The notes under the pieces were generated by a model. That model had not been told where the DNA came from and ran no database searches. It worked only from the letters and a program-made list of their open reading frames with translations. Source: Heliocidaris erythrogramma (taxonomy: Eukaryota; Echinodermata; Echinoidea; Camarodonta; Echinometridae). Taken from it: a DNA stretch of 64,000 nt. Both the position numbers and the translations under genes were made by a program. Position 1 is the first letter of the stretch. Every line of letters begins with the position of its first letter. Positions 30,330 to 42,066 of the stretch are shown piece by piece. The stretch spans positions 5,762,873-5,826,872 of the forward strand of contig CM046853.1 in NCBI GenBank assembly GCA_025617745.1, read 5' to 3'.

Positions 30330-33300
30330 ATGGCAGCATTCCATGTAGGTAAGCTGAAATGCATCTTCTTCAGTGAATTCCATCCACAAGCTGGACCTAA
30401 AATTACATATCAGGTAAAAAAAAATTGCAACATGTCTTATCTTTGCTCACAAAGTAACCTCACCCACTCACCCCAACAAGGAAATATGAAATATTATTTG
30501 CCTCATTATGAGATTTTAGGGAACTTCACATTTTGTTACAGTGTAATCTATTTTCTTGACTTTTTGTAACTGCTCTCAGCATTCCCCATCCTTTCTAATA
30601 TTTCATCAAATGAAATGTTTTCACAGAATGTAAATAAATTTCTAATCACTTTCTCAAAACTTTGCATTTTTCTTCCTGTAGGTGCCAGATGATTATATTT
30701 CCAGGGAGTTGTTTGATATACTCTCTGTCTACATCATCCCAAAGCCTGAACTTCAAGACAAGCTCATCACAGTGTAAGTTTAACAGCTACATTTAGTGCA
30801 TTGTATTGATTTGACTTTGTAGTTGTTTTGTATGGAGGTAATAAGTTTGGGTCAAGTTCAGTAGTTTTCAGCGCAAAACAATGATAATCCATATCTGACA
30901 GATCTTCTCAGTATATTTCTTTAGTGGATAAGTGATGCTATGTGCATATTTGTTTTATTACAGACTTTTTTGTGTCTGTTTCTGCATTATTTTGAAGAAA
31001 AAATGAATCAGTTTATGTTTAATTTCATGGTTGTGTCAAACATTGGCAGTTTCTGAGTATGTATCTTGTAGATGATGATTATAACATGTAAAACTTGTTG
31101 TTTCCATGTCAGTAATGTTAAGCAAGGGAAGGTGATTGGATGGCCCAGCTGTATCCGAGATGATAAATATGCACGGAATGAGTATCTCTTCAACATCTGC
31201 TTTGTATGTGATCCTACCACAGACATCTCACCATATGAAACACTGGTCAAGAAGTTATCTGCCTACTTCACTACACTTGAGGTAAATATTTGCTTCACCT
31301 GTAAATAAAGTAATATTGTACAGTGCGTCCCAGAAAAAAACCAAACCCTAAAACAAGATTTTATTGTGACCAAACTATGTGCTGTGAGACCGTAATTATA
31401 CATTTTCCATAAAGTAGAATTATTCTGCTTTAAAATGATACACTGATGGCTTTCCTACATACATGCTTTACCGAGCCGCATCATTTTTTAAATGATGTGT
31501 TAAAACCCACTTGTGCCAGATTTGGGTGAAACTGAAAATTTTAGGATCACAGGCGAACATGAACCGAAGGAATCATAAACTTTAAAACCTAATGAGAATA
31601 TTCCTTTCATTTGCTTCCTTTAATATTGAGGGTAAGGATGATTTCCTAATCGTAAAATAAAAGATGGTCTATTTTTTTATGGTGGGGGTAAAGAAAGGAC
31701 TTATTTTTGTACTGAAATGGTACCTGCAATCATTATGACAACTGAATTTTGCATTGTTCAGAACTGCAACTTCTTTAAAGAACAAAGCAGAGAAAAGTTA
31801 TTTTCATCAGAAATAGTAAAGTTAGGGCCACCTTCTATTGTTATCAAATGGTAAAGTATTTATAAAGTGCATATAAGGCAGGAAAATATCAGATTATGGC
31901 AATATTCAACCTCAGCATGGGACCTCTCCCATTACAATAGGGGCAAACCATGAGTGTACGCCCCTGCTGCCCCTGGCATTTGGCATTATCCCTTCTTTTA
32001 TGTAAATTCCAATTGAATGCATATCTTCTCATATTGGGAATCTTGTGTATCATATCTTTTAAAGCTTACATTTCACTTACATATGTTAATCATGTTCGCA
32101 TGTGATACTAAAGTTTTCCCGGATTTACAAAAATTTGGCACAAATGGATTTTTACATGCCATTTTCAAAACAATATTGCTCTGTGAAGAATGTATTGATT
32201 AATGCCATCAATGTATCATTTGAAAGCATGTTAATATTAGTTCATGAAAAACAAAGAATTATATTCATACAACTCATAGTTTGTTCACAATAAGCCTTTG
32301 TTTTAGGGTTGGCACTTCAGACAAATCTATTTTCAAAGAAGTTATCTTTATATCCTGAAGTACATTGTACTATTGTATTGTTGGAATTTCAGGTTGTGAA
32401 GAGTGCTAAACTTGTATAGGTGAGTAAAACAACTTTCCAGTGTTAGAGCTGATGAAAATTTAATTACGTAATGTTGTCAGAAAGTGATCTAGCCTACCAT
32501 TTTTTAATGATCATATGATCATTAGAAAAATAAATACTACCAATACTTTTGAGCTTTGAATGAATATCATGTAAGTTTTAGTTTATTGGTTGTTATAAAT
32601 AAGGAAAGTCCAACTCAAAAGTGAGTACCCTTGAAATTGAGACTGAATTTTTTCTCTCTTAACAGCTTGAGTGTGCCTTTTTATCGAATGAAGAAACCAA
32701 GTGTAGAGTGCCAGACATCTTGGAGAAACTTCTTAGTCACCTGAATGAGTTTGGCAAGTGTTCTGTACCAATCAGTGAGTATAAACCTATGCTTACAATG
32801 ACGACATGGTTCCTGATTGCACAAAAACAATACACCTTTATTGGAAACCAAAGTTGACTCAGTTACGTCTATCCTATTGCAATTGAATGACATGAGGAAT
32901 TTAAAAAATGAGGCTTTTAGTTCAAAGTTGCTATTTTTTTCTTATGTACATCAAATATCTTGGATCAACATTTTCTTATGTTAACCATGTTTTCCTAACT
33001 TTCCTGTCACTGAATGCATTCAATTTTGAATAGCAAGCTATCCAGATTAAGTCTAAATTGAGTTATTCCTATCTATGCATTTAGTTTGCTTGATCTTTAA
33101 ACAATGTTTTAACAATTTTTAAGTACACTAAAGGAAAAAAGAAACTTATAAAAGTTCAAGAGATCACCAAATTAAATTCTCTGCATGGAAATGTACCAAA
33201 TTTGGATATAATGTTGATTCAATGCATGGCTTTAAATGACAGTCAATAACAAAAAGTTTTCTTCAATGCCACAAAAGAAATGTGCACTGAAGCAAAGGAC

Positions 33301-36300
33301 TCTCTAATCCCCAAGTCACAAAGACAAACTGCAGCCTTGTACACCATATGCATGTCAATGAATGAAACAAAAGAATTTCAAAAGGGATTTGCAAGTTCAT
33401 ATCCAAACAGATTAATAGCCAGTATGTCCACCTCTAGCTTGCTGGCAAGCTGTACACCGTCTTCGCATGCTTCCGATCAGATTCGCGATGGTAGCCTGGG
33501 GAACATTGTTCCATTCCTCTTGCAGTGCTGCAATGAGCGTCTCCCTATTGATGGGTTGATTGTCACGCCTTGACACACGTCGACCAAGCTCTTCCCAGAG
33601 ATGTTCAATTGGGGAAAGGTCTGGTGAACGGGCGAACCATGGCAGAACATCAATATCCTCTTGCTCGAGGGGTGCAAATCCCTTTTGAAATTCTTTTGTT
33701 TCATTCATTGACATGCATATGGTGTACAAGGCTGCAGTTTGTCTTTGTGACTTGGGGATTAGAGAGTCCTTTGCTTTAGTGCACATTTCTTTTGTGGCAT
33801 TGAAGAAAACTTTTTGTTATTGACTGTCATTTAAAGCCATGCATTGAATCAACATTATATCCAAATTTGGTACATTTCCATGCAGAGAATTTAATTTGGT
33901 GATCTCTTGAACTTTTATAAGTTTCTTTTTTCCTTTAGTGTATAATATGTAGTCCTAGCTCAATATCTGAAACGTTTGATTTTTCTTTGTTGTAGCCATC
34001 TTACTCAAATGGTTTACTGTCAAACTAGAAACTTAAAGCTTTCGCGAATTGTTAATGACAGCCAACTGTGCAGCAAGAAACTTTCGCGAATTGCAATAAT
34101 TTGATGTTGTTTCAATTGTGATTTGATTATTTCGCGGCATGAAACCTTCGCGAATCTCAACCACTTGTGAAATTCGCGAAAATTTCATGCAGGCAAAAAT
34201 GTCTGGTTTGACGGTAGTAATTTGTTTATCCTAATAGATGATTCCAACACCATTCATCTAAAGATTGTACCACCAACTAAAGAACCTCAATCAGTACTGG
34301 AGCATCATGTACCTATGTTTCTCTGCAATAAAAAGTATTATGATAACAATCAGTGGGACCTCACCACACTACAGGTACCTTTATCCATCTATCATCCATC
34401 TTTCGTCCATCTACGTACACAAAGCTCTTCAATGTTTTATCAGTCATAGTTACTTGTGGGAGGGCAAGATGATATTACAGTAGATGTGTGGAATTAGAAT
34501 ACCATGTTGGAATGTGCACAGGGAATCAAGATTATCACTGTTGCTAAATGTTTATGTGTACATAAATGGGGTTGGAAAGGTTGCTTTTTTATTTTAATTG
34601 ATCAAGAAATGAAAAAAAAGTCATGTTTCATCCTTTTATTCACATTTAATACTTCATCATAGTGCAGTCCATTATCCTTTATGACAAGGTTTGTTGATTA
34701 ATTCACATCTTTGAGATTTTAGAGACTTGATAGGTTTAATGAACAATAATGTATGTAGTATTTTTTCCCCCTCTATTCATGTGTGATTTTGTTAGTAAAA
34801 AGTGCATTGCTGTTTTCTTCCCAAGATTCTTCAGTATATTGATGGAGTGAATCACGTTCAAAGAATAGCTGTGGAAGCAGACGTGGATTTGAATCTTGTC
34901 AAGATTTGCCTGCAGAACTTGCTGTAAGTGTATAAATAGTAGCTAAAATGACATATCTTTGAAAGATTGTGTTTACAGTCTCCTTAGGCCTTACACAACT
35001 GAGACTGGAGTCATTTTATAATAATAATAATATATAAGATTTATAAGGCGCCGAATCCACTTGATGATCAAATGCTCAAGGCGCAAAATTGAAAATTGAA
35101 AATCAAACTGTATCCAATGACCTAGTAATGCCGTGTTCTAATTGGTAAAGGGTCATCTCAATGAAAATTGTTTCTATAATATTTCCTCTAAATCTTACTC
35201 TGAACTGGAATTATTTTCTAAGATTTTGATTTTTATCTTGATTATTCAGGGTGGTTTTAGAGTGAAACTGCATATTGTGAATCATGGCTTGCAAACATTC
35301 TACATGATTGTTGTGATACATTTTGGTAAAGAAATGTTTTTGAATGAAAGGGCATGAACAATTAAGTGAAAATGTGATGTCAAACAATGGTATGCTTTAT
35401 TATCATAATTTCTTTGTGCAATTTCAGGTACTATGGAGTCATCACTATTGTTCCAATCTTTCAGGTAAATATAGAAACAGTTATACCAAGTTAATGTGAA
35501 GTGAAAAAAACTTCAATTCAACAATTTTCTTCTTATCGCCTTCTACTTGAGAATCCTGATTTCATGTTCAGTTTTCTTAATTAATCATAATAATAATGAA
35601 CGTTGCTTATATAGAGCATATCACATACATAAGAAAGTCCCTATGAGCTTAAAGAAAGGTCAGGATAGAAAATAAATATGCCTGGTACATGGAGTTATGA
35701 TAATAAAGAATCAAATAATTACAAAGAATCAAACTCCCAGATATTTGATTGCCTGTAAATACAATTATATGAAAATGTTGTTGTTGATTGAGGTAGTGAT
35801 TTTTTAAATACAGGTATCACCAAAATCTTGGATAGTAAGAGGCACACCCATTTTAACATTTTGCCTTGTTATGCCTCCGCCCACCGAAGGTGGGTGCCGG
35901 AGGCATTATGTTTTCGGGTTGTCCGTCCGTCCGTCCGTCCCACTTCTCGTTACCGCGATATCTGAAGAATCATTTGAGGTAGGAACCTCAAACTTGGTAC
36001 TAGTATGAATCCCCATACGAAGATGAACTGATTAGATTTTGGGGTAAGTAGGTCAAAGGTCAGAGGTGACAGAGGTCAATTTACATGAAATTACATGAAA
36101 TTCTTGGTTTTTAGCACCGTTACCGCGATATCTCAAGAACTGTTTGAGGTAAGAACTTCAAACCTGGTACTAGTATGTATCCCTATACGAAGATGAACTG
36201 ATTAGATTTTGGGGTAAGAAGGTCAAAGGTCAGAGGTCACAGAGGTCAATTTACATGAAATTACATGAAATTCTTGGTTTTTAGCACCGTTACCGCGATA

Positions 36301-39300
36301 TCTCAAGAACTGTTTGAGGTGAGAACTTCAAACTTGGTACCAGTATGTATCCCCATAGAAAGAGGAACTGATTAGATTTTGGGGTGGGTAGGTATGTCAA
36401 AGTTCAGAGGTCACAGAGGTCAATTTACATGAAATTACATGGAATTACTGGTTTTTAGCACCATTACGATATCTCAAGAACTATCTGAGGTAAGAACTTC
36501 AAACCTGGTACTAGTATGTATCCCTATGCGAAAATGAACTGATTAGATTTTGGGGTAAGGAGGTCAAAGGTCAGAGGTCACAGAGGTCAATTTACATGAA
36601 ATTACATGAAATTCTTGGTTTTTAGCACCGTTACCGCGATATCTCAAGAACTGTTTGAGGTGAGAACTTCAAACTTGGTACCAGTATGTATCCCCATAGA
36701 AAGAGGAACTGATTAGATTTTGGGGTGGGTAGGTATGTCAAAGTTCAGAGGTCACAGAGGTCAATTTACATGAAATTACATGGAATTACTGGTTTTTAGC
36801 ACCATTACGATATCTCAAGAACTATCTGAGGTAAGAACTTCAAACCTGGTACTAGTATGTATCCCTATGCGAAAATGAACTGATTAAGTTTTGGGGTAAG
36901 GAGGTCAAAGGTCAGAGGTCACAGAGGTCAATTTACATGAAATTACATGAAATTCTTGGTTTTTAGCACCGTTACCGCGATTTCTGAAGAACTATTTGAG
37001 GTAAGAACTTCAAACTTCGTACCAGTATGTATCCCCATAGAAAGAGGAACTGATTAGATTTTGGGGTAGGTATGTCAAAGTTCAGAGGTCACAGAGGTCA
37101 ATTTACATGAAATTACATGATATTATTGTTTTTAGCATCGTTATCAAATATTTCTAGAAGAGTTTGAGCCATCAACTGAATTTAGGCGGAGGCATATAGG
37201 AGACGCAGTCGCATTCATCTTGTAATGTATGAAATAGTTTTCAACTCTGTAGATACAATACACTCCCAGATATTTGATTGCCTGTTAAGACAATTGTATG
37301 AAAACTTTTGTTGATTTGAGTCAGTGATTGTCTAAATATCACCAGAAACATAATTTCTGTACCTTTGATAGTAGGAGGCATACCCTTTTTAACATTTCAA
37401 TTCAATTCAATTCAGTTTTATTTAGCAAATTCATAAAAAACATTACAAATAAAATACATGTAATACATTAAAACAATTGAAACAGTAAAATACTTCAGAA
37501 ATTGCAGGGAAATGCAGCAGAAAGACGAAGTCTTATATTGCAGCCGCACCCCATATTATACATAACTACAGTACATGAATAAAATACAGTATGTTAATGT
37601 AAAACACAGTATGTAAAACACATTGTGCCCTAACACATACACATACGCACACACAGTTACGTGTTTTCACCGGAAAACGAGGACTGTGTGTCAACATTAC
37701 CCAACCGTGGACTTATTTATAATTAATTATTCACAGTTATTTTTCAATTGTTTTTGAAGAGAATAATCCTGGAAGACTAAAAATAAAATCCTGTTCAATT
37801 GTAACATGCTTTTCCGGGCGTGCCCGTCTGTTGGATAGAGTGCTCGTCTGTTGGATAGAGTGCGTAAGCAAAAAAAAAAAAAAAAAAAAATTATACCCAC
37901 AAAAAAGTTCACGACCACCCAAACGTGGACTCTGCTCAGAAATGCTCGAAAGTTCAACAGCCTAGTTAGAAGCTAAAAATAAAGCCAACAAACTGTAAAT
38001 CAAAACAGGACAGTCCTCGGTCTCGTGTGTGTCCTCGGTTCGAAGATGTGTTTTCATAAAAGTGCCCGTGGTTGCCGGTGAACACCAACGCACCCATACA
38101 CACACACACACACATCTATATTTTCTATTGTTCGAATTTCAACCGATGACTCCACTATTGAATTGCGTCACAAAATTCATTGACGGAATAAACCTCACTA
38201 ATTGTTGACAACCGATGACCTATTGAATTACTACCGATGACCCATTGTTCTCTTTGTTCAATGTCATCGGTTGGAATGCGTAAACATGTACACACTGACA
38301 CACACTCACACACAAAATGCCTTGATATGTTATTGCACGTAATTTGTCTGAAGTAAATGCATTTTATCTCAAAAACATTCAACGATGAACTACTTTTGAT
38401 ATCAAATTATTCAAAGTATTCAAATTAAAATATGACATAATAGAAACTGGAAGAACTTTATGAAAACACATAGTTAAAGAATTTCTCCTTGTAATGTATG
38501 ACCTTTATACCCCAATTCTTTAACTGTAGTATTCCAATGTGTACATGGTGCAGCCATCTATCAACACCTTAATGGAAAACACTCAGCTGCAAAGAGAATG
38601 CATTGAATATGTCACACTACTAGGTATGTCACATGACTTCAAGTAGAAGTAGTTAATTACCAGTATCGATTTTACATTAATTAAGAACCTGTCGTTCATG
38701 TTATTTTGATAAAGACATGCACAATATCTTTTCTTTCTATGGGAAACAGAAACTTTTTAGATATATGTGTTTTTAATCTGAATTTTGTGAACTATGATTG
38801 GGATGGGTAGATATTGTAAAAATGATGTTTTATTGATTATCTGAAACGGTACTTTCAGTTTGTATTTAGTACTTTGAATCCATGATGGTTGGTATCATAA
38901 TTAATATGTACCAACACATATGTAATGCTTATTTAAATCAGTGTCATGATGTTTTTATTCTACGTACATTTCATGAGAGTTTGATTCATCAGGACTTCTT
39001 TTTTTTTTAGGTTACAATCCTCCAACCTTGAGGTCTGTAATGCTGCTGTACAGCTCACTGTGTCCAGGAATGACAGTTCGAGATCTGTGTATGAGACACA
39101 ATCCTAGAGCACTCAATATTTGTGAAAGGTGAATTAATTTGTGTTTTGATTTGAAATAAAAGCATAAGGAAGTGGCGAAGATGATGACGGCGATGACAAT
39201 GAGCAGTATGATGAAATTAGTGATAATGTTGTTGGTCATGATGAAGATGGTGTTGATCACAACAGGTGTTGCTATTGAAGATGGTAGATAATGATGATGG

Positions 39301-40241
39301 TAATGATAATGATGATGGTAATGATGATGATGATGAAAATTGTGACAAAGATATTGGTAAAGATATTATCAGGATGCATGATTTTAGAAAGGATTTCATT
39401 TTCATTGGTTGTAAATAGGAATAGTTGCAAATAAATATTCATCTAATAATGGTTTCCTGGACATACACAAAATGAGTGCATATTGCAAATGACACCATCA
39501 TTAAAGTGTAGTTTATATTTTTTCAGACATCTCATTCAGTTTGGAGTTGTAAAGGGACTGATTAGAAGGCTACACAAGTATCCTGTAAAGCTTCAGACTG
39601 CAGAAGGGCAACATAACACTAGCAGAAATCTGGACAGGTATGCAATACAAGATAGACAAAAGAAAATTAGTAGAATGCTTCTTCCAAGAACAAGCAGACT
39701 TAAAAGCTTTGTATCTGTATCAAAAAATGGTGCTGTAGAAATGCTTGGTATTACCATTATGGTACTCCATTCTTAGTGCCAATCCTCCTTGCCTCAGACG
39801 AGTTTAAGACAACTTTAAATTACGAATCTGCCATCATTCTGGAATGACCTTTGTCTCTCACAAAAATAAACCAAATTTGAGGTAGATTGACCTGGGTGAA
39901 GTCTAGAGCTTGCTAATTTGAAAGCAAATGGTTTGACATTACAAAGAAGTTCAAAGGAACAACCCTTCAGGTTTGCGTCCTTTTATTATTGTTATTTCAT
40001 TGTTCATCTTGATAAAAGTACTGTTCCATGTTATAAAACTTTATTAACTGAAGTGATTCGAGATATTGCAGTTTCCACAGGGGTTCTTAATTTGCTATAT
40101 AAAAAATTTTGTTTGGCTCTGTGCAGGTGGATGCAAGGCAAGCTGAATTTTGATGAGATCTGTTGTGGGACAGGACTGTCCAACAAGGACCTAGATGAGC
40201 AAGTGGAGAAAGATGTGGATGTTTCAGTTTGCTGGAAATGA
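30330..40241 (+). CDS. NPRL2, GATOR1 complex subunit, 11 coding exons (387 aa)
   Basis: NPRL2 acts with NPRL3 and DEPDC5 as GATOR1, the RagA/B GTPase-activating complex at the lysosome that shuts off mTORC1 when amino acids are scarce. Coding exons: 30330-30413, 30682-30773, 31113-31281, 32666-32774, 34238-34374, 34826-34923, 35428-35464, 38530-38623, 39011-39128, 39527-39637 and 40127-40241. All junctions are GT/AG and phases close to 1164 nt. Recognised segments include [18 protein letters not shown] at the N-terminus, [32 protein letters not shown] and the C-terminal CWK. Arg80 in KYARN aligns with human Arg78, the catalytic arginine finger. An acceptor (TTCTCTTTTGCAG) sits 3 nt before the ATG, so a 5' UTR exon probably lies upstream. 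Introns 4 and 7 carry mobile elements. Confidence 0.97.
31282..32665. other. NPRL2 intron 3
   Basis: Contains no recognisable element or RNA gene. Predicted small ORFs such as 32017-32202 are not supported. Confidence 0.55.
33126..33940. mobile_element. Palindromic Tc1-like element in NPRL2 intron 4
   Basis: TA flanks both ends. The arms, 268 bp each (33126-33393 and 33673-33940), start CACTAAAGGAAAAAAG and are nearly identical reverse complements (I see about one difference). Part of the arm is transposase coding sequence read in opposite directions from each end (33280 on plus, 33786 on minus). Confidence 0.9.
33412..33786 (-). pseudogene. Tc1-family transposase C-terminal fragment
   Basis: The minus-strand frame holds the catalytic-core end of a Tc1-like DDE transposase: [20 protein letters not shown], then a basic helix region, [11 protein letters not shown] and a C-terminal SMRRRC[11 protein letters not shown] stretch. 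The N-terminal DNA-binding half and the first two catalytic Asp residues are missing. The fragment is fused upstream to sequence from the terminal arm, which gives the ORF its Met. Confidence 0.85.
34017..34214. mobile_element. Short MITE next to the NPRL2 exon 5 acceptor
   Basis: TA-flanked, with ends CTGTCAAAC-TAGA and TCTGG-TTTGACGG. It contains several TTCGCGAA-type motifs (34040, 34085, 34146, 34174). It stops 23 bp before exon 5, so it abuts the polypyrimidine tract of intron 4. Confidence 0.75.
35012..35095. repeat. SINE-tail-like fragment
   Basis: An ATA/ATT tract followed by TTTATAAGGCGCCGAATCC and CTCAAGGCGC, similar in style to 3' ends of marine SINEs. It lies in NPRL2 intron 6. 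Confidence 0.4.
35870..37196. mobile_element. Minisatellite-bearing TIR element in NPRL2 intron 7
   Basis: Ends TATGCCTCCGCC and GGCGGAGGCATA are inverted. A hairpin (CCGCCCACC...GGTGGGTGCCGG) and a TCCG run follow the left end. Inside are about seven tandem units of roughly 172 bp, each beginning near GATATCT(C/G)AAGAA. Units 3-4 and 5-6 form an almost identical 341-bp dimer. Flanked by ~140-bp direct duplicates (about 35725-35868 and 37260-37398). A related, shorter copy lies at 61884. Confidence 0.85.
37397..37720 (-). repeat. Probable 3' end of an L2/CR1-type retroposon
   Basis: A TTCAA-type pentamer tract (37397-37420) precedes TTTTATTTAGCAAATTC and an A-rich segment, as expected for a LINE 3' end in reverse orientation. 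No coding sequence remains. Confidence 0.4.
38096..38115. repeat. (CA)n microsatellite
   Basis: Short CA run in NPRL2 intron 7. Confidence 0.85.
39210..39345. repeat. GATGAT-type imperfect microsatellite
   Basis: Trinucleotide ATG/GAT repeats in NPRL2 intron 9, with imperfect units. Confidence 0.8.
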
Positions 40242-40440
40242 GGTCTGTTGTGCCTTGAGATATGTTGTGGGACAGCTAGGCCTCTTACACAGAGACATAG
40301 ACTTGCTTGAAAGTAAAACAAAGTCTTCTGTAGAAAAACTTTTAGTGCTATGAGATCTGTGGTGGGATAAGTCTATGCCACAGGGATCTAGATTAAGCAG
40401 GCACAGAAGGATGTTTCTCTCAGCTGGAAGTGACAACATG
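40242..40440 (+). repeat. Two decayed copies of the last NPRL2 coding segment
   Basis: Just after the stop codon, blocks starting at about 40254 and 40350 align with exon 11 from 40152. They retain GAGATATGTTGTGGGACAG and GAGATCTGTGGTGGGAT against GAGATCTGTTGTGGGACAG. Translated, they still give EICCGTA and EICGGIS-LCHRDLD against [14 protein letters not shown]. The period is about 100 bp. They lie in the presumed 3' UTR and carry stops. Confidence 0.8.
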
Positions 40441-41280
40441 GGCTGCTATGTCATCATTGGAGTTTCCTACAGTGAAATGCTCTATGGATGGCCAAAAGTA
40501 CACCTAGTATACACACACGGTATCAGGCTGATGAAGAAGCAAAGTCGTGCAGTTCCTTTTCACTTGCCGTGATGGGTTTTCTTCTACGACTGGTCTCAAG
40601 GAATTGTGAAGAACTTCAGGTGTCTGTGCAATTCGCTGTCCCATGGAGGTGTCATAGTCGAGTGGTTTGAGCACATAACTGGAAATGCAAATGTTTTAAG
40701 GTCAATCCGTGAAACTTATGTATATTTCTATTTTACACGAATATACTACTGATACAACTGCCTTGAATATTATGCGGTAGGCCTATTATACCTGTCAGTG
40801 GCTTATAAATTCTTAGTGTCTACAATTTTGGAGATGTATAAGAGGAATTTTGATATCCTGCCAATAAGCAGCACCCAAACCAATTATCTTACCATGCCAT
40901 GTGCTGTTGTGATTCCAGTTGTACATGTACATGGTAACTGAAGTCTTAATTATCTTAACCATTTAACCATCAAGTTTTTGCACAATTGTTGTAAATGAAC
41001 TGTCAAGTGGTAGTTTTTTTTTACTTTTAATTATTATTGAAATTGTTACAGTTGGCATAAAATATATTCATGTCTATTTCAGGAAGATTAAAACACAATT
41101 CTTAGTCCTTTTCTGTTTGTAATTTAATTGAGTTCATTTGATGTCAAACTCTCTGACTGTATATAAACAGTTCATGTTCACTGATTTTTTAGTTCCCGAA
41201 GATGATCTAAAAAAAGATCGAAAATTTGAAACTCATCATGACTCTGATGTATTATTTCTATTATTATTTCTAGCACTATA
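40441..41280. other. NPRL2 3' flank
   Basis: Presumed 3' UTR and intergenic DNA. I see no unambiguous AATAAA close to the stop and no other feature. Confidence 0.45.
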
Positions 41281-42066
41281 CAGTCAACCTCGCTTAAGTC
41301 GACGTCGCATGTGTCGAATAGTCGCTCAAGTCGATGAAAATAAAAAGTCCCAATTTATCCTCATAGACTTTATACGTGTGTTAATCCTTTGTACAAGTCG
41401 ATTTTTGTAGGTCAAATACTCGCCTATATCGATCAAATTCTCAGAACAATACCATGAAAAAACATTAAATTTACACCGCACAAGTCAAACTAGACGGCGA
41501 TGTGAAGCAATCATTGTCGAAACTGCCACACATCGATTTTGTTTACAAAAATTCCCTGACTTGCTGGCGCGATCTCCGCGTCCTCTCTCGGGCACTCTCT
41601 CGCGCTCTCATGTGAAGAACAAAATGTCATGTGTTAGTCACGTTTGCACGGCAGGCTGGCCAGACGGACGCCGTACCTGCATGAGTTTTATTGCCTTCAC
41701 AAGTTCACAGCCATGTGCATATAAATGGATGCAAGGGAGGATTTAATACATTGAAATTAATCACTGGACGTGTCTGGTTTTATTCTTTATTGTCCAACTT
41801 GTAACACGAGTGTGAAGTAATATACTGGGTACATGTATGTTCTTATTTTCTCGATGTCGGCACAATATAAATCATGGTACATGATGTGATGAGAACTCCT
41901 AATCGATCAAATCGCAGGCCGCCGGCCACCGTCTGCACTGCGGCGTCCCCGTGCTATATATACACGTGTAAGTCGGATTTTCTTTGACTTCCGCACAAGT
42001 CGAAAATCGTCTATGTCGACGCACTTCACCCAGTCCCGTCATGATCGACTTAGGCGAGGTTGACTG
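41281..42066. mobile_element. Tigger/pogo-like MITE
   Basis: Terminal repeats CAGTCAACCTCGCTTAAGTCG and their near-complement at the right end, with TA on both sides. TIRs of the CAGT-x-AACCTCG type and TA targets are typical of Tigger/pogo elements. The length is 786 bp and no transposase is visible. Short GTCGA-rich motifs recur near both ends. Confidence 0.82.

Noticed and set aside
33280-33573. 97-aa plus-strand ORF in the Tc1 palindrome
   Set aside because: It reads the left arm, an inverted copy of transposase sequence, then runs antisense into the real transposase fragment.
35870-37196. Possible CRISPR-like array
   Set aside because: Units of ~172 bp are contiguous with no unique spacers, in an animal intron; it is a minisatellite.
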